Shown: positions 51,288 to 58,748, counted from the stretch's first letter. The stretch is DNA of 64,000 bases from Streptomyces sp. TLI_171 (GCF_003610255.1 NZ_RAPS01000001.1:4092001-4156000); one strand, 5' to 3'. The notes: generated by a model not told the origin, from the letters alone. Made by a program: numbers and translations.

Positions 51288-51671
51288 TCACTCGGTGGTC
51301 AGCCACTGGACGAACTGGACCACCACGCCGTTCGGGTCGGTGACCTGGAACAGCCGCTCGCCCCACGGCTCGTCGCGCAGCGGCATGGTGACCCGGGCCC
51401 CGGCCGCGCGGAGGCGGTCCTGCTCGGCGGCCGCGTCGTCCACCGTGAACGCCAGGATCAGCCCGGCCGCGTGCTGGTCGCGGAAGCCCTCCGGCAGCAC
51501 CTCCAGCCCCCGGCGCAGGAAGACCACGTTCAGCCCGGCGTTCGGGTGGGCGAGCGAGACGAAGCCGTCGGCGGCCATCTCCGGCCGGAAGCCGAGGTGG
51601 TCGGCGAAGAAGGCGGCCGAGGCGTCGACGTCCTCGACGGTCAGCGAGACGGCGGAGCGGTTGATCTTCAA
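51288..51671 (-). CDS. VOC-family (glyoxalase/bleomycin-resistance-like) protein
   Basis: 127 residues from a TTG start with GAGAGG 7 bp upstream; no ATG fits. Starts LKINRSAVSLTVEDVDASAA; beta-alpha-beta-beta-beta units typical of the vicinal oxygen chelate fold (FFADHLGFRPEM, FTVDDAAAEQDRLRAAGARV, FQVTDPNGVVVQFVQWL). The C-terminal Glu/Asp metal ligands (TDPNGVVV..) are plausible. Divergent from a TetR gene across an 84-bp operator-rich gap, so probably regulated by it. Substrate unknown. Confidence 0.85.
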   Translation of the reverse strand: MKINRSAVSLTVEDVDASAAFFADHLGFRPEMAADGFVSLAHPNAGLNVVFLRRGLEVLPEGFRDQHAAGLILAFTVDDAAAEQDRLRAAGARVTMPLRDEPWGERLFQVTDPNGVVVQFVQWLTTE

Positions 51672-51701
51672 GGGGTGGCCTCTCGACGCGTCCGGATTCT
51701 C

Positions 51702-51729
51702 TGTACGCCGTACACTATACACAGTACGG
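51702..51729. promoter_or_regulatory. TetR-type operator between VOC and TetR genes
   Basis: CCGTAC-(10)-GTACGG at 51708-51729 and an overlapping TGTAC-GCC-GTACA (51702-51714), in the middle of an 84-bp gap between divergent genes. TATAGT/TATACT-like hexamers lie inside, so binding would block both promoters. Confidence 0.6.
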
Positions 51730-51755
51730 AAAATCGGGCGTGGAAGAATTCCGGC

Positions 51756-52517
51756 ATGGCCACCAACCGGAGCAGCGCGGGAGACCCGGCCCGGACCCTC
51801 GCCCTGCTGTGGGGCACCTCCACCGGCAGCAGCGGGCGACGCGGCCCCCGACAAGCCCACTCCACCGCCGACATCGCCGCCGCCGCCGTCCGGATCGCCG
51901 ACGCCGAGGGCCTCGACGCCCTCACCATGCGACGCCTCGCCCAGGAACTCGGGCTCTCCCCGATGGCGCTCTACACCTACGTCCCCGGCAAGGCCGAGCT
52001 GCTCGACCTGATGCTCGACACCCTCTACGCCGCGATGCCCCGCAGCACCCCCGCCGACCCCGGCTGGCGCGCCCGCGCCACCGCCGTCGCCGACGACAAC
52101 CGGGCCCTCTACGCCGCCCACCCCTGGATGGCCGCCGTCCCCACCTCCCGGCCCCCGCTCGGCCCCGGCCTGATGGCCAAGTACGAGTACGAGCTGCGCG
52201 CCCTCGAAGGCACCGGCCTCGACGACCTCCAACTCGACGCCGCCCTCACCCACCTGCTCGGCTTCGTCCAGACCTGCGCCCGGATGGCCACCGACGAACG
52301 GGCCGCCCAGCAGGACAGCGCGATGAGCGACCAGGACTGGTGGACCGCCAACGCCGCCCTCCTCGCCCGCGTCCTCGACCCTGCCCGCTACCCCACCGCC
52401 ACCCGCGTCGGCACCGCCGCCGGCGAGGCCCACGGCGCCGCCTACAACCCCACCCACGCCTACGACTTCGGCCTCGCCCGCACCCTCGACGGCCTAGCCG
52501 CTCTGATCGACTCCTGA
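51756..52517 (+). CDS. TetR-family regulator (TetR class C-terminus)
   Basis: 253 residues. HTH at about 40-85: IAAAAVRIADAEGLDALTMR, RLAQELGLSPMALYTYVPGK. The C-terminal domain (ALYAAHPWMAAVPTSRPPLG, then LTHLLGFVQTCARM) is of the TetR_C type common in actinobacteria. It faces the VOC gene and probably represses it and itself through the palindromes at 51702-51729. ATG at 51756. Confidence 0.9.
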   Translation: MATNRSSAGDPARTLALLWGTSTGSSGRRGPRQAHSTADIAAAAVRIADAEGLDALTMRRLAQELGLSPMALYTYVPGKAELLDLMLDTLYAAMPRSTPADPGWRARATAVADDNRALYAAHPWMAAVPTSRPPLGPGLMAKYEYELRALEGTGLDDLQLDAALTHLLGFVQTCARMATDERAAQQDSAMSDQDWWTANAALLARVLDPARYPTATRVGTAAGEAHGAAYNPTHAYDFGLARTLDGLAALIDS

Positions 52518-52725
52518 CCGGGGCCGCCAGCGGGGGGTGTCGCTCCGGACCTCGCCGTCCAGCCAGTGCCAGACGGTTCGTCGCTCCGCAGCGGGAAGAC
52601 GCCGTCATGGGGCCCGCGCCGGCCGCGCCCACCGCCAGCAGGAAGGTGCGGTGGTCGGCCGGGAGGCGGATCCCGAGCCGTTTCTCGGCCTCCGCCGCCT
52701 CGGCGGCGGCCCGTTGGCGTACACG
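52515..52725 (-). pseudogene. Frameshifted SMI1/KNR4-like remnant
   Basis: On the minus strand: AEKRLGIRLPADHRTFLLAV in one frame, then the reading shifts to GPHDGVFPLRSDEPSGTGW in the next, together resembling the SMI1/KNR4 (SUKH-type) core (EKRLGIRLPADYRxFL...GPxxGLFPLRSD). A further frame change gives WHWLDGEVRSDTPRWRPR nearer the end. No intact ORF survives. SMI1/KNR4 proteins are often immunity proteins of polymorphic toxins; here only a relic remains beside the partial tRNA and Uma2 gene. Confidence 0.5.
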
Positions 52726-52732
52726 GCACGAA

Positions 52733-52819
52733 GAAGCCCCCCGAGGCTGATGCTTCGAGGGGCTTCTCGGTACTGTGGCCAGGGCCGGGGTCGAACCGGC
52801 GACCTTCCGCTTTTCAGGC
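52733..52819 (-). pseudogene. 3' half of a tRNA-Phe gene with terminator-like hairpin (putative attachment site)
   Basis: 52775-52819 matches the 3' part of the intact tRNA-Phe gene (53711-53755) over 45 bp exactly, from the acceptor end through the T arm to the anticodon loop, then diverges (GGCCAAGC instead of GGCGGACG). The preceding hairpin GAAGCCCC/GGGGCTTC (52733-52766) resembles the intact copy's terminator. The relation of intact tRNA, 0.9-kb insert and tRNA 3' fragment is the classic footprint of integration at a tRNA 3' end, or a partial duplication. Confidence 0.75.
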
Positions 52820-52954
52820 CAAGCTGGGATGGTGGGATGCCCCGGTTCGAACCCTTCTGCCGTCCGGACAAGGCCATGGCCGAGCGCCACTGTTCGAGCC
52901 GGTTGGTGTCAGTGGTGGCGTCGACCGGTGCTGGACAGTGCGAGCAGACGTGGG

Positions 52955-53500
52955 TCAGTACGGTAGTAGGTCGCTCGTGATCAGGTCGAAGTCGAACGGC
53001 TCGGGGATGCGCAGCGTCTCGCCGAACTCGATGTCCTCACGGCGGTGGTACTTCGTACCGTCGGGCCGGCTGAACAGGGTCACGGTCTTCTGCCTGGCGT
53101 CGACCAGCAGGTACAGCGGGATGCCCATCAACGGGTAGTCGCGGACCTTCCCCACCCAGTCGTTCTCCGGGTTCGAGGGGGAGACGAGTTCGACGGCGAC
53201 AGCGGCGAGTTCGGACGGGACCTGGTTCTCGGAGGTTTCCAGCGCTTCGCTCGGAAGGTACGTCAGGTCCGGGTTGCGGCTCTTGCCGACGTTGGGTGAC
53301 ACCAGGTCGGTGTTCTCGCTCGGTAGCAGATCGACCGGGGCGTACCTGTCGAACTGGCGGCGGACTAGCAGCAGGTTTCGCTGGTGGATCCCCGAGGGGC
53401 TGACCATCATGACGATGGTGTCGCCCGAGATCTCCACCTTGAACCCGTCGGGCAGGCTCCGTCGGGCTTCGTCGAGGAGTGCGAAGTGCTCCGGGTTCAT
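52955..53500 (-). CDS. Uma2-family PD-(D/E)xK nuclease-like protein
   Basis: 181 residues from ATG 53500, with AGGAGA upstream. The Uma2 fold shows the nuclease-like residues: NPDLTYLP (Asp), AVAVELVSPSNPEND (Glu) and VGKVRDYPLMGIPLYLLVDA (Lys), the last running into the conserved YWLVD-like strand. Uma2 proteins are abundant in cyanobacteria, Streptomyces and other mobile-element-rich genomes; biochemical role unclear. It is the only gene inside the ~0.9-kb interval bounded by tRNA-Phe and its 3' fragment. Confidence 0.88.
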   Translation of the reverse strand: MNPEHFALLDEARRSLPDGFKVEISGDTIVMMVSPSGIHQRNLLLVRRQFDRYAPVDLLPSENTDLVSPNVGKSRNPDLTYLPSEALETSENQVPSELAAVAVELVSPSNPENDWVGKVRDYPLMGIPLYLLVDARQKTVTLFSRPDGTKYHRREDIEFGETLRIPEPFDFDLITSDLLPY

Positions 53501-53673
53501 GAGGGGTGTCTCCTGGAGTGCGCCGGGCATCACCCTCAGAGTAGTCCGGCGCCCAGGGCCGACAGCGCCGTGCGCGGTGCTTGCCGCGATGCCCGTTCTC
53601 CGGCCCGTCAGCGGGACCTCGATCGCTCCGGCGGCCGACCCCGCTGTGCAGTTGCGTCGAACGGCGCGAAAAA

Positions 53674-53699
53674 GCCCCCGAAGCGCGTGCTTCGGGGGC
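53674..53699 (-). terminator. Terminator of the tRNA cluster
   Basis: 11-bp stem GCCCCCGAAGC with its complement; on the minus strand it is followed by TTTTT, a canonical Rho-independent terminator downstream of tRNA-Phe. Confidence 0.8.
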
Positions 53700-53711
53700 C
53701 TTCCGTTCGTG

Positions 53712-53785
53712 TGGCCAGGGCCGGGGTCGAACCGGCGACCTTCCGCTTTTCAGGCGGACGCTCGTACCAACTGAGCTACCTGGCC
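53712..53785 (-). tRNA. tRNA-Phe (GAA)
   Basis: 74 nt on the minus strand. Acceptor GGCCAGG/CCTGGCC with discriminator A, D arm GCTCAGTTGGTACGAGC, anticodon loop CTGAAAA (GAA) on TCCGC/GCGGA, T arm GCCGGTTCGACCCCGGC. The 3' half is duplicated at 52775-52819. Confidence 0.96.
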
Positions 53786-53812
53786 GTACTGCGACGCCTC
53801 TTGCGAGACGAG

Positions 53813-53886
53813 CGATCCCGACGGGACTTGAACCCGCGACCTCCACCTTGACAGGGTGGCGAGCTAACCAACTGCTCCACGGGACC
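53813..53886 (-). tRNA. tRNA-Asp (GTC), second copy
   Basis: 74 nt, identical to the copy at 38308-38381. Anticodon loop CTGTCAA (GTC). Flanking sequences of the two copies differ, so duplication is old or limited to the gene. Confidence 0.96.
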
Positions 53887-53928
53887 TCATGTGGATCGCT
53901 CCACAAAGGACCTTACTACGGTACTGCG

Positions 53929-54001
53929 TACCCCCAACGGGATTCGAACCCGTGCTACCGCCTTGAAAGGGCGGCGTCCTGGGCCACTAGACGATGAGGG
54001 C
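53929..54001 (-). tRNA. tRNA-Glu (TTC)
   Basis: 73 nt. Acceptor GCCCTCA/TGGGGGT (two G-U pairs) with discriminator A, D arm GTCTAGTGGCCCAGGAC, anticodon loop CTTTCAA (TTC) on CCGCC/GGCGG, T arm CGGGTTCGAATCCCG. First gene of the leftward Glu-Asp-Phe cluster. Confidence 0.95.
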
Positions 54002-54129
54002 TTTTCGCGGCCCCGTCCGGCCGGTTGATCCGGCGTTCGGGGACGTCGAGAAGCATATGGGATGCCGGGCGGAACACCAAAACGGTTTCCGATGGTCGGC
54101 GCGGCGCGGCGAGGTGCGGGGGCCGGGGG

Positions 54130-54471
54130 TCAGGACCAGCCGAGTTCGTGGAGTTCGTCGTCGTCGAAGCCGAAGTGGTGGGCGACCTCGTGGATCACCG
54201 TGATGCGGACCTCCTCGACGGCCTCCTCGCGGGTGGCGCAGTGGCGGAGGGTCGGGCCCCGGTAGATCAGGATGCGGTCGGGGAGGACGCCCGCGTACCA
54301 CTCGCCGCGCTCGGTGAGCGGGATGCCCTCGTAGAGGCCGAGCAGCTCAGGGGTGGCCGGGTCGGGTTCGTCCTCGACGAAGACCGCGACGTTGTCCATC
54401 ATGGCGGCCAGCTTCGGCGGAATCTGGTCCAGCGCGTCGGACACCAGCGCCTCGAACTCGTCCCGGGTCAT
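54130..54471 (-). CDS. Minimal zincin-like metallopeptidase (DUF1025 family)
   Basis: 113 residues. HEVAHHFGFDDDEL near the C-terminus is the H-E-x-x-H-x-x-G-x-x-D zinc motif of the bacterial minimal-gluzincin-like family. The N-terminus is MTRDEFEALVSDALDQIPPK, and YEGIPLTERGEWYAGVLPD is also family typical. Cytoplasmic; substrate unknown. ATG at 54471; divergent from the crcB pair by 93 bp. Confidence 0.9.
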   Translation of the reverse strand: MTRDEFEALVSDALDQIPPKLAAMMDNVAVFVEDEPDPATPELLGLYEGIPLTERGEWYAGVLPDRILIYRGPTLRHCATREEAVEEVRITVIHEVAHHFGFDDDELHELGWS

Positions 54472-54564
54472 CTCCACCCGTTCATTGTCGGGACTCCGTT
54501 GACGGGACGCCAGATGATCCGGGCAGTGGCGTTCGGCGGGTCGGCAGGTGCTTGACTCTCTGGC

Positions 54565-55023
54565 ATGAGCGGCAGGGTCGTGACGGAGCCGAGGCAGCCG
54601 GTGCTGCGCGGGCAGGGGCGGGTGGTGGCCGCGGTCGCCGCCGGCGGGTTGCTCGGGGCGAGCGGCAGGTACGGGGCGGCGCTGCTGTGGCCGACCGCGC
54701 GGGACGCGTTCCCGTGGACCACGCTGCTGGTCAACACGGCCGGGTGCGCGGTGATCGGGGTGGTGCTGGTGGCGATCACGGAGGGGCCGTGGCGGCCGCA
54801 CCCGTTGCTGCGACCGTTCGTGGCGACCGGCGTCCTCGGCGGGTTCACCACCTTCTCGACGTACGCGGTCGACGCGCAGCAGTTGTTCGACCACGGGCTG
54901 CCCGGCAAGGGCCTGCTGTACCTGGGCGGGACGCTGCTGGCGGCGATGGGCGCGGTGTGGGGCGCGGCCGGTGCGACCCGGGCGGCGTTGCTGGCCCGGG
55001 CGGAGCGGAAGGGCGGGCGATGA
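54565..55023 (+). CDS. crcB: Fluoride channel subunit CrcB/FluC, first copy
   Basis: 152 residues, four helices. Fluoride-export channel; dual-topology or paired homologues form the pore. Motifs: GGLLGASGRYGAALL (G-x-x-R), FPWTTLLVNTAGCAVIGVVL (central N) and GFTTFSTYAVDAQQL (TTFSTF-type signature). The stop overlaps the next crcB start (ATGA), so the two are translationally coupled and probably form a heterodimer. No fluoride riboswitch is recognised upstream. Confidence 0.93.
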   Translation: MSGRVVTEPRQPVLRGQGRVVAAVAAGGLLGASGRYGAALLWPTARDAFPWTTLLVNTAGCAVIGVVLVAITEGPWRPHPLLRPFVATGVLGGFTTFSTYAVDAQQLFDHGLPGKGLLYLGGTLLAAMGAVWGAAGATRAALLARAERKGGR

Positions 55024-55379
55024 ACTGGCTGCTGGTGGCGGTGGGTGCGGTGGTCGGAGCGCCGCTGCGTTACCTGACGGACCGTGCGGTCCACTCCCGG
55101 GTCGGATTCGCCTTCCCGTGGGGGACGTTGACGGTCAACGTGGCGGGCTGCGCGCTGCTCGGGCTGCTCACGGCGGTCGCGCCGACGGACGTGCGGCTGC
55201 TGCTCGGGACGGGGCTGTGCGGGGCGCTGACGACGTACTCGACGTTCTCGTTCGAGACGCTGAAGCTGGCCGAGAACGGGTCCCGTGGGGCGGCGTTGGG
55301 GAACGTGGCGCTGTCGTTGGGGGCGGGGTTGGCGGCGGTGTACGCGGGGGCGGGAGTGGGGCGGCTGGTGTGGGGGTGA
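55020..55379 (+). CDS. crcB: Fluoride channel subunit CrcB/FluC, second copy
   Basis: 119 residues, shorter than copy one, with the same architecture: VGAVVGAPLRYLTDRAV, FPWGTLTVNVAGCALLGLLT and GALTTYSTFSFETLKLAENG. Starts within the stop of the first copy. The 3' end (from CTGAAG at 55260) is partially duplicated downstream at 55399-55507. Confidence 0.93.
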   Translation: MNWLLVAVGAVVGAPLRYLTDRAVHSRVGFAFPWGTLTVNVAGCALLGLLTAVAPTDVRLLLGTGLCGALTTYSTFSFETLKLAENGSRGAALGNVALSLGAGLAAVYAGAGVGRLVWG

Positions 55380-55398
55380 GGGCGGGCGCGGGGGCGGG

Positions 55399-55507
55399 CT
55401 GAAGCCGGCCGGGAACGGGTCCCGTGGGCGGTGCCGGGGGACGTGGCGCTGTGGGCGCGAGCGGGGGTGGCGGCGGTGCACGTGGGGGCGGCCGGTGCGG
55501 GGGTGAG
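55399..55507 (+). repeat. Decayed duplicate of the crcB 3' end
   Basis: Aligns with 55260-55380 over about 110 bp: CTGAAGC(T/C)GGCC(G)GGAACGGG, then TCCCGTGGG, ACGTGGCGCTGT and the final GGGGGTGAG all recur, with several small indels that break the frame. Interpreted as an imperfect tandem duplication. Confidence 0.75.
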
Positions 55508-55641
55508 GGGCGGTCCCGGGGTGGTGGGGCGGGCTGTCCGGGGGTGAGTGGGGGGCCACCCGTGTCCCGGTGGGGTGGGTGGGCGTTGGGCACCGAGAAC
55601 GGTGGCGGGCTCCGGGTGGGGCGCGCGCAGGAGGTGGCTCG

Positions 55642-56160
55642 GTGGTGGCGGTTGGGTCGGCGCGTCGGCGGGTGGCGACGGGGACGGTGGCGGCGGCGTT
55701 CGCCGTGTTCGGGCTGAGCGGCTGCATGTCGGTGGGCGCGGACGTGCCGGGCGGGGTGGCAGAGGTGAAGCCGTCGGGCTCGGCCTCGGCGACGGGTCCG
55801 AGGGCCGGGATCGGGGCGGCGGTGCACCAGGGCGGCCAGCGCTCGGAACACGGCGGCGCGTTGAGCGCTGACGGTGCGTCACCCGGGCTCTCGCCCTCGC
55901 CGGGTGCGCCGGCGTCGGAGGCGCCGCCGCCGGCGGGCGTGCCGGGGGCGCCCGTGGTGGTGCCCGCGCCGTCGGGGAGCAGCAGCGCGCCGTCGCCGTC
56001 CGCGACCGGGCCGGCGACGGCGGGGCCGAGCCAGTCCGCGGGGGGCGGGGCGGGCTCGCCGAGTCCGCAGGGCAGCCCGTCGGCGCCCTCGCACTCGCCG
56101 GCGCCGTCCGGGTCGCCCGGCGGGTCGACGGAGCCGAGCGAGTCGCCGTCGGGGCACTGA
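55642..56160 (+). CDS. Ser/Pro/Gly-rich lipoprotein
   Basis: 172 residues from a GTG start with AGGAGG 6 bp upstream. Signal peptide with a basic start (VGSARRRVATG) and lipobox FGLSGC, lipidated Cys at residue 28. The remainder is a Ser/Pro/Gly/Ala-rich low-complexity domain (PAPSGSSSAPSPSATGPATA and similar) with no recognisable fold; probably a surface-exposed, wall-spanning stalk. No partner gene evident. Composition makes homology weak evidence. Confidence 0.65.
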   Translation: MVAVGSARRRVATGTVAAAFAVFGLSGCMSVGADVPGGVAEVKPSGSASATGPRAGIGAAVHQGGQRSEHGGALSADGASPGLSPSPGAPASEAPPPAGVPGAPVVVPAPSGSSSAPSPSATGPATAGPSQSAGGGAGSPSPQGSPSAPSHSPAPSGSPGGSTEPSESPSGH

Positions 56161-56213
56161 CGGGGCGGCCACGGGCCGGGGAAACCTTCGTTCGAGGGCG
56201 CTGACCAGGTGAT

Positions 56214-56300
56214 TTGCCTCTGATCCCGAGGCTCCCCTATGGTGGTAGATCGTTCGTTTGATCCTATTTGGCTGGCGCTCCTCATACACCTTTGAGCGCC
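56214..56300 (+). promoter_or_regulatory. Promoter and 5' leader hairpin of the DEAD-box helicase gene
   Basis: TTGCCT (56214-56219), 18-bp spacer, TATGGT (56238-56243) give a plausible promoter about 150 bp before the ATG. The leader contains GGCGCTC/GAGCGCC (56274-56300) with a 13-base loop. A long structured leader is common for cold-responsive RNA-helicase genes; regulation by it is inference. Confidence 0.45.
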
Positions 56301-56395
56301 CTTGGCGCGTTCCGGCGATCCGTGGCTGACCGCATAGAGGCGGTTTTTCAACAGACCCCCGGACTTTGGCGCGTGCCACTTCCGGAAGGTTTTGC

Positions 56396-58690
56396 ATGTC
56401 TCTCGTTGACGACGCCCGCTTCGCCATGCCCGCGAACGGGTCCGACGCCGCCGACACCGACTCCCTCGACACCGACATCGACACGCTGGACGCGGAGCTC
56501 GCCGAGCTCACCGAAGGCGACACCGACGCGGACACCGATGCCGCCCCCGCCGAGCCCACCATCACCTTCGGCGACCTGGGCCTGCACGACGACGTCGTGC
56601 GGGCGCTCGCCAAGCGCGGCGTCACCACCCCGTTCCCGATCCAGGCCGCGACCATCCCGGACGCGCTGGCCGGCAAGGACGTGCTGGGCCGCGGCCGCAC
56701 CGGCTCCGGCAAGACCCTGAGCTTCGGCCTGCCGCTGCTGACCCGCCTGGCGGACGGCGAGCGCACCAAGGCGAAGCACCCGCGCGGTCTGATCCTGGTC
56801 CCGACCCGCGAGCTGGCCATGCAGGTCGCCGACGCGCTGGAGCCGTTCGGCTCGGTGCTCGGCCTGCGCCTGAAGGTGGTCTGCGGCGGTACCTCGATGT
56901 CCAACCAGATCTACGCGCTGGAGCGCGGCGTGGACGTGCTGGTGGCCACCCCCGGCCGACTGCGCGACCTGATCAACCGCGGCTCCGCGAAGATGGACGA
57001 GGTCGAGATCGCGGTCCTGGACGAGGCCGACCAGATGGCCGACATGGGCTTCCTGCCCGAGGTCACCGAGATCCTCGACCTGGTGCCGGCCGGCGGCCAG
57101 CGCCTGCTGTTCTCCGCCACCCTGGAGAACGAGATCGACACCCTGGTCAAGCGCTACCTGAAGAACCCGGTCACCCACGAGGTCGACCCGTCGGCCGGCG
57201 CGGTCACCACCATGACCCACCACATCCTGGTCGTGAAGCCCAAGGACAAGGCGCCGATCACCAGCGCGATCGCCGCCCGCAAGGGCCGCACCATCATCTT
57301 CGTCCGCACCCAGATGGGCGCCGACCGGGTCGCCCAGCAGCTGGTCGAGTCCGGCGTGAAGGCCGACGCGCTGCACGGCGGCATGACCCAGGGCGCCCGT
57401 ACCCGCGTCCTCGGCGACTTCAAGGACGGCTACCTGAACGTGGTCGTCGCCACCGACGTGGCTGCCCGCGGCATCCACGTCGACGGCATCGACCTGGTGC
57501 TGAACGTCGACCCGGCCGGTGACCACAAGGACTACCTGCACCGCTCCGGCCGCACCGCGCGGGCCGGCCGCTCCGGCACCGTCGTCACCCTGGTGCTGCC
57601 GCACCAGCGCCGCGGCGTGTTCCGCCTGATGGAGGACGCGGGCGTGGACGCCTCGCGCCACATCCTCGACCACGCCTTCGACGCCGAGGTCGCCAAGATC
57701 ACCGGCGCCCGTTCGCTGGTCGAGGTGCAGGCTGAGAGCGCGTCCGGCATCGCCGGCGCCGCCGAGCGCGAGGTGGCCGAGCTCACCCGTGAGCTGGAGC
57801 GCGCCCAGCGCCGCGCCACCGAGCTGCGCGAGGAGGCCGACCGCCTGGCCTCCCGGGCCGCCCGCGAGCGCGCCGAGCTGGGCATCGAGGACGAGGAGCC
57901 GGCGGCGGAGGACGCGGCCGAGGCCGTGGCCGAGACCGCCGTCGAGACCGAGGCCGCCGCTCCGGTGACCGAGGACCGCGCCCCGGCCTACCGCGAGGCC
58001 CGCAGCGAGCGCCCGGCGTACAACAACCGGGACCGCGGTGACCGTGAGCAGCGTGGTGGCTTCAACCGCGATGACCGTGGTGGCCGTTCGTTCGGTGACC
58101 GTGAGCAGCGTGGCGGCTTCAACCGTGACGACCGTGGTGGCCGTTCGTTCGGTGACCGTGAGCAGCGTGGTGGCTTCAACCGCGATGACCGTGGTGGCCG
58201 TTCGTTCGGTGACCGTGAGCAGCGTGGTGGCTTCAACCGCGATGACCGTGGTGGCCGTTCGTTCGGTGACCGTGAGCAGCGTGGTGGCTTCAACCGCGAT
58301 GACCGTGGTGGCCGTTCGTTCGGTGACCGTGAGCAGCGTGGCGGCTTCAACCGCGATGACCGTGGTGGCCGTTCGTTCGGTGACCGTGAGCAGCGTGGCG
58401 GCTTCAACCGTGACGACCGCGGTGGCGACCGTGGCGGCCGCTCCTTCGGCGACCGTCCGGCGCGCTCCTTCGGCGACCGCGACCGCGGCCAGGCCGGTGG
58501 CGGCAGCCGTCCGTTCGCGCGGCGCGACGACCACCGCGCCGGTGGGCGTCCGCAGGGCTTCAACCGCGATGACCGTGGTGGCCGTTCGTTCGGTGACCGT
58601 GAGCAGCGTGGCGGCTTCAACCGCGACGACCGCGGCGGCGACCGTGGCGGCTTCAACGGCGGCGACCGCAAGCCGCGTTGGAAGAACTGA
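56396..58690 (+). CDS. DEAD-box RNA helicase with repetitive RGG-like C-terminal tail
   Basis: 764 residues. Q-motif FGDLGLHDDVVRALAKRGVT, motif I GRTGSGKT, Ia PTRELAMQ, Ib TPGR, II VLDEADQMADMGF, III FSATLE, IV IIFVRTQ, V VATDVAARGIHVD, VI HRSGRTARAG; helicase core about 50-440. A charged linker (Glu/Ala-rich) follows, then from about residue 549 a tail of tandem 19-residue repeats (DREQRGGFNRDDRGGRSFG). ATG at 56396 with GGAAGG upstream. Likely acts in rRNA or mRNA remodelling, cold or stress response. The tail binds RNA and could drive condensation (inference). Confidence 0.94.
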   Translation: MSLVDDARFAMPANGSDAADTDSLDTDIDTLDAELAELTEGDTDADTDAAPAEPTITFGDLGLHDDVVRALAKRGVTTPFPIQAATIPDALAGKDVLGRGRTGSGKTLSFGLPLLTRLADGERTKAKHPRGLILVPTRELAMQVADALEPFGSVLGLRLKVVCGGTSMSNQIYALERGVDVLVATPGRLRDLINRGSAKMDEVEIAVLDEADQMADMGFLPEVTEILDLVPAGGQRLLFSATLENEIDTLVKRYLKNPVTHEVDPSAGAVTTMTHHILVVKPKDKAPITSAIAARKGRTIIFVRTQMGADRVAQQLVESGVKADALHGGMTQGARTRVLGDFKDGYLNVVVATDVAARGIHVDGIDLVLNVDPAGDHKDYLHRSGRTARAGRSGTVVTLVLPHQRRGVFRLMEDAGVDASRHILDHAFDAEVAKITGARSLVEVQAESASGIAGAAEREVAELTRELERAQRRATELREEADRLASRAARERAELGIEDEEPAAEDAAEAVAETAVETEAAAPVTEDRAPAYREARSERPAYNNRDRGDREQRGGFNRDDRGGRSFGDREQRGGFNRDDRGGRSFGDREQRGGFNRDDRGGRSFGDREQRGGFNRDDRGGRSFGDREQRGGFNRDDRGGRSFGDREQRGGFNRDDRGGRSFGDREQRGGFNRDDRGGDRGGRSFGDRPARSFGDRDRGQAGGGSRPFARRDDHRAGGRPQGFNRDDRGGRSFGDREQRGGFNRDDRGGDRGGFNGGDRKPRWKN
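58040..58685 (+). repeat. 57-bp minisatellite encoding the helicase tail
   Basis: Six near-identical 57-bp copies from 58040 to 58381 (unit begins GACCGTGAGCAGCGTGG). A seventh, modified copy starts at 58382, and a partial eighth lies around 58558-58640. Copies differ mostly by synonymous T/C changes, so recent expansion with purifying selection on the protein is likely. Copy number should vary between strains. Confidence 0.9.
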
Positions 58691-58708
58691 CGCTCCGTCC
58701 GCGAGCTT

Positions 58709-58748
58709 CGGCCGGGCCCGTTCCACTTCGGTGGGGCGGGCCCGGCCG
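58709..58748 (+). terminator. Helicase gene terminator
   Basis: CGGCCGGGCCCG (58709-58720) with its complement (58737-58748), and an inner CCAC-TTCG-GTGG stem with a TTCG tetraloop; 18 bp past the stop. Confidence 0.8.

Noticed and set aside
52775..52966. Small plus-strand frame MARAGVEPATFRFSGQ
   Set aside because: It is the translated complement of a tRNA-Phe fragment, a well-known false ORF type.
54471..54565. Fluoride riboswitch upstream of crcB
   Set aside because: No match to the conserved crcB-motif core was seen in the 93-bp gap; the pair has a plain leader.
58040..58640. CRISPR-like repeat array
   Set aside because: The repeats are contiguous 57-bp coding units without spacers and keep the helicase frame.
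56348..58726. 792-codon minus-strand open frame over the DEAD-box gene
   Set aside because: Its TVTERTATTVIAVEA repeats merely mirror the 57-bp minisatellite; the plus strand carries all helicase motifs.
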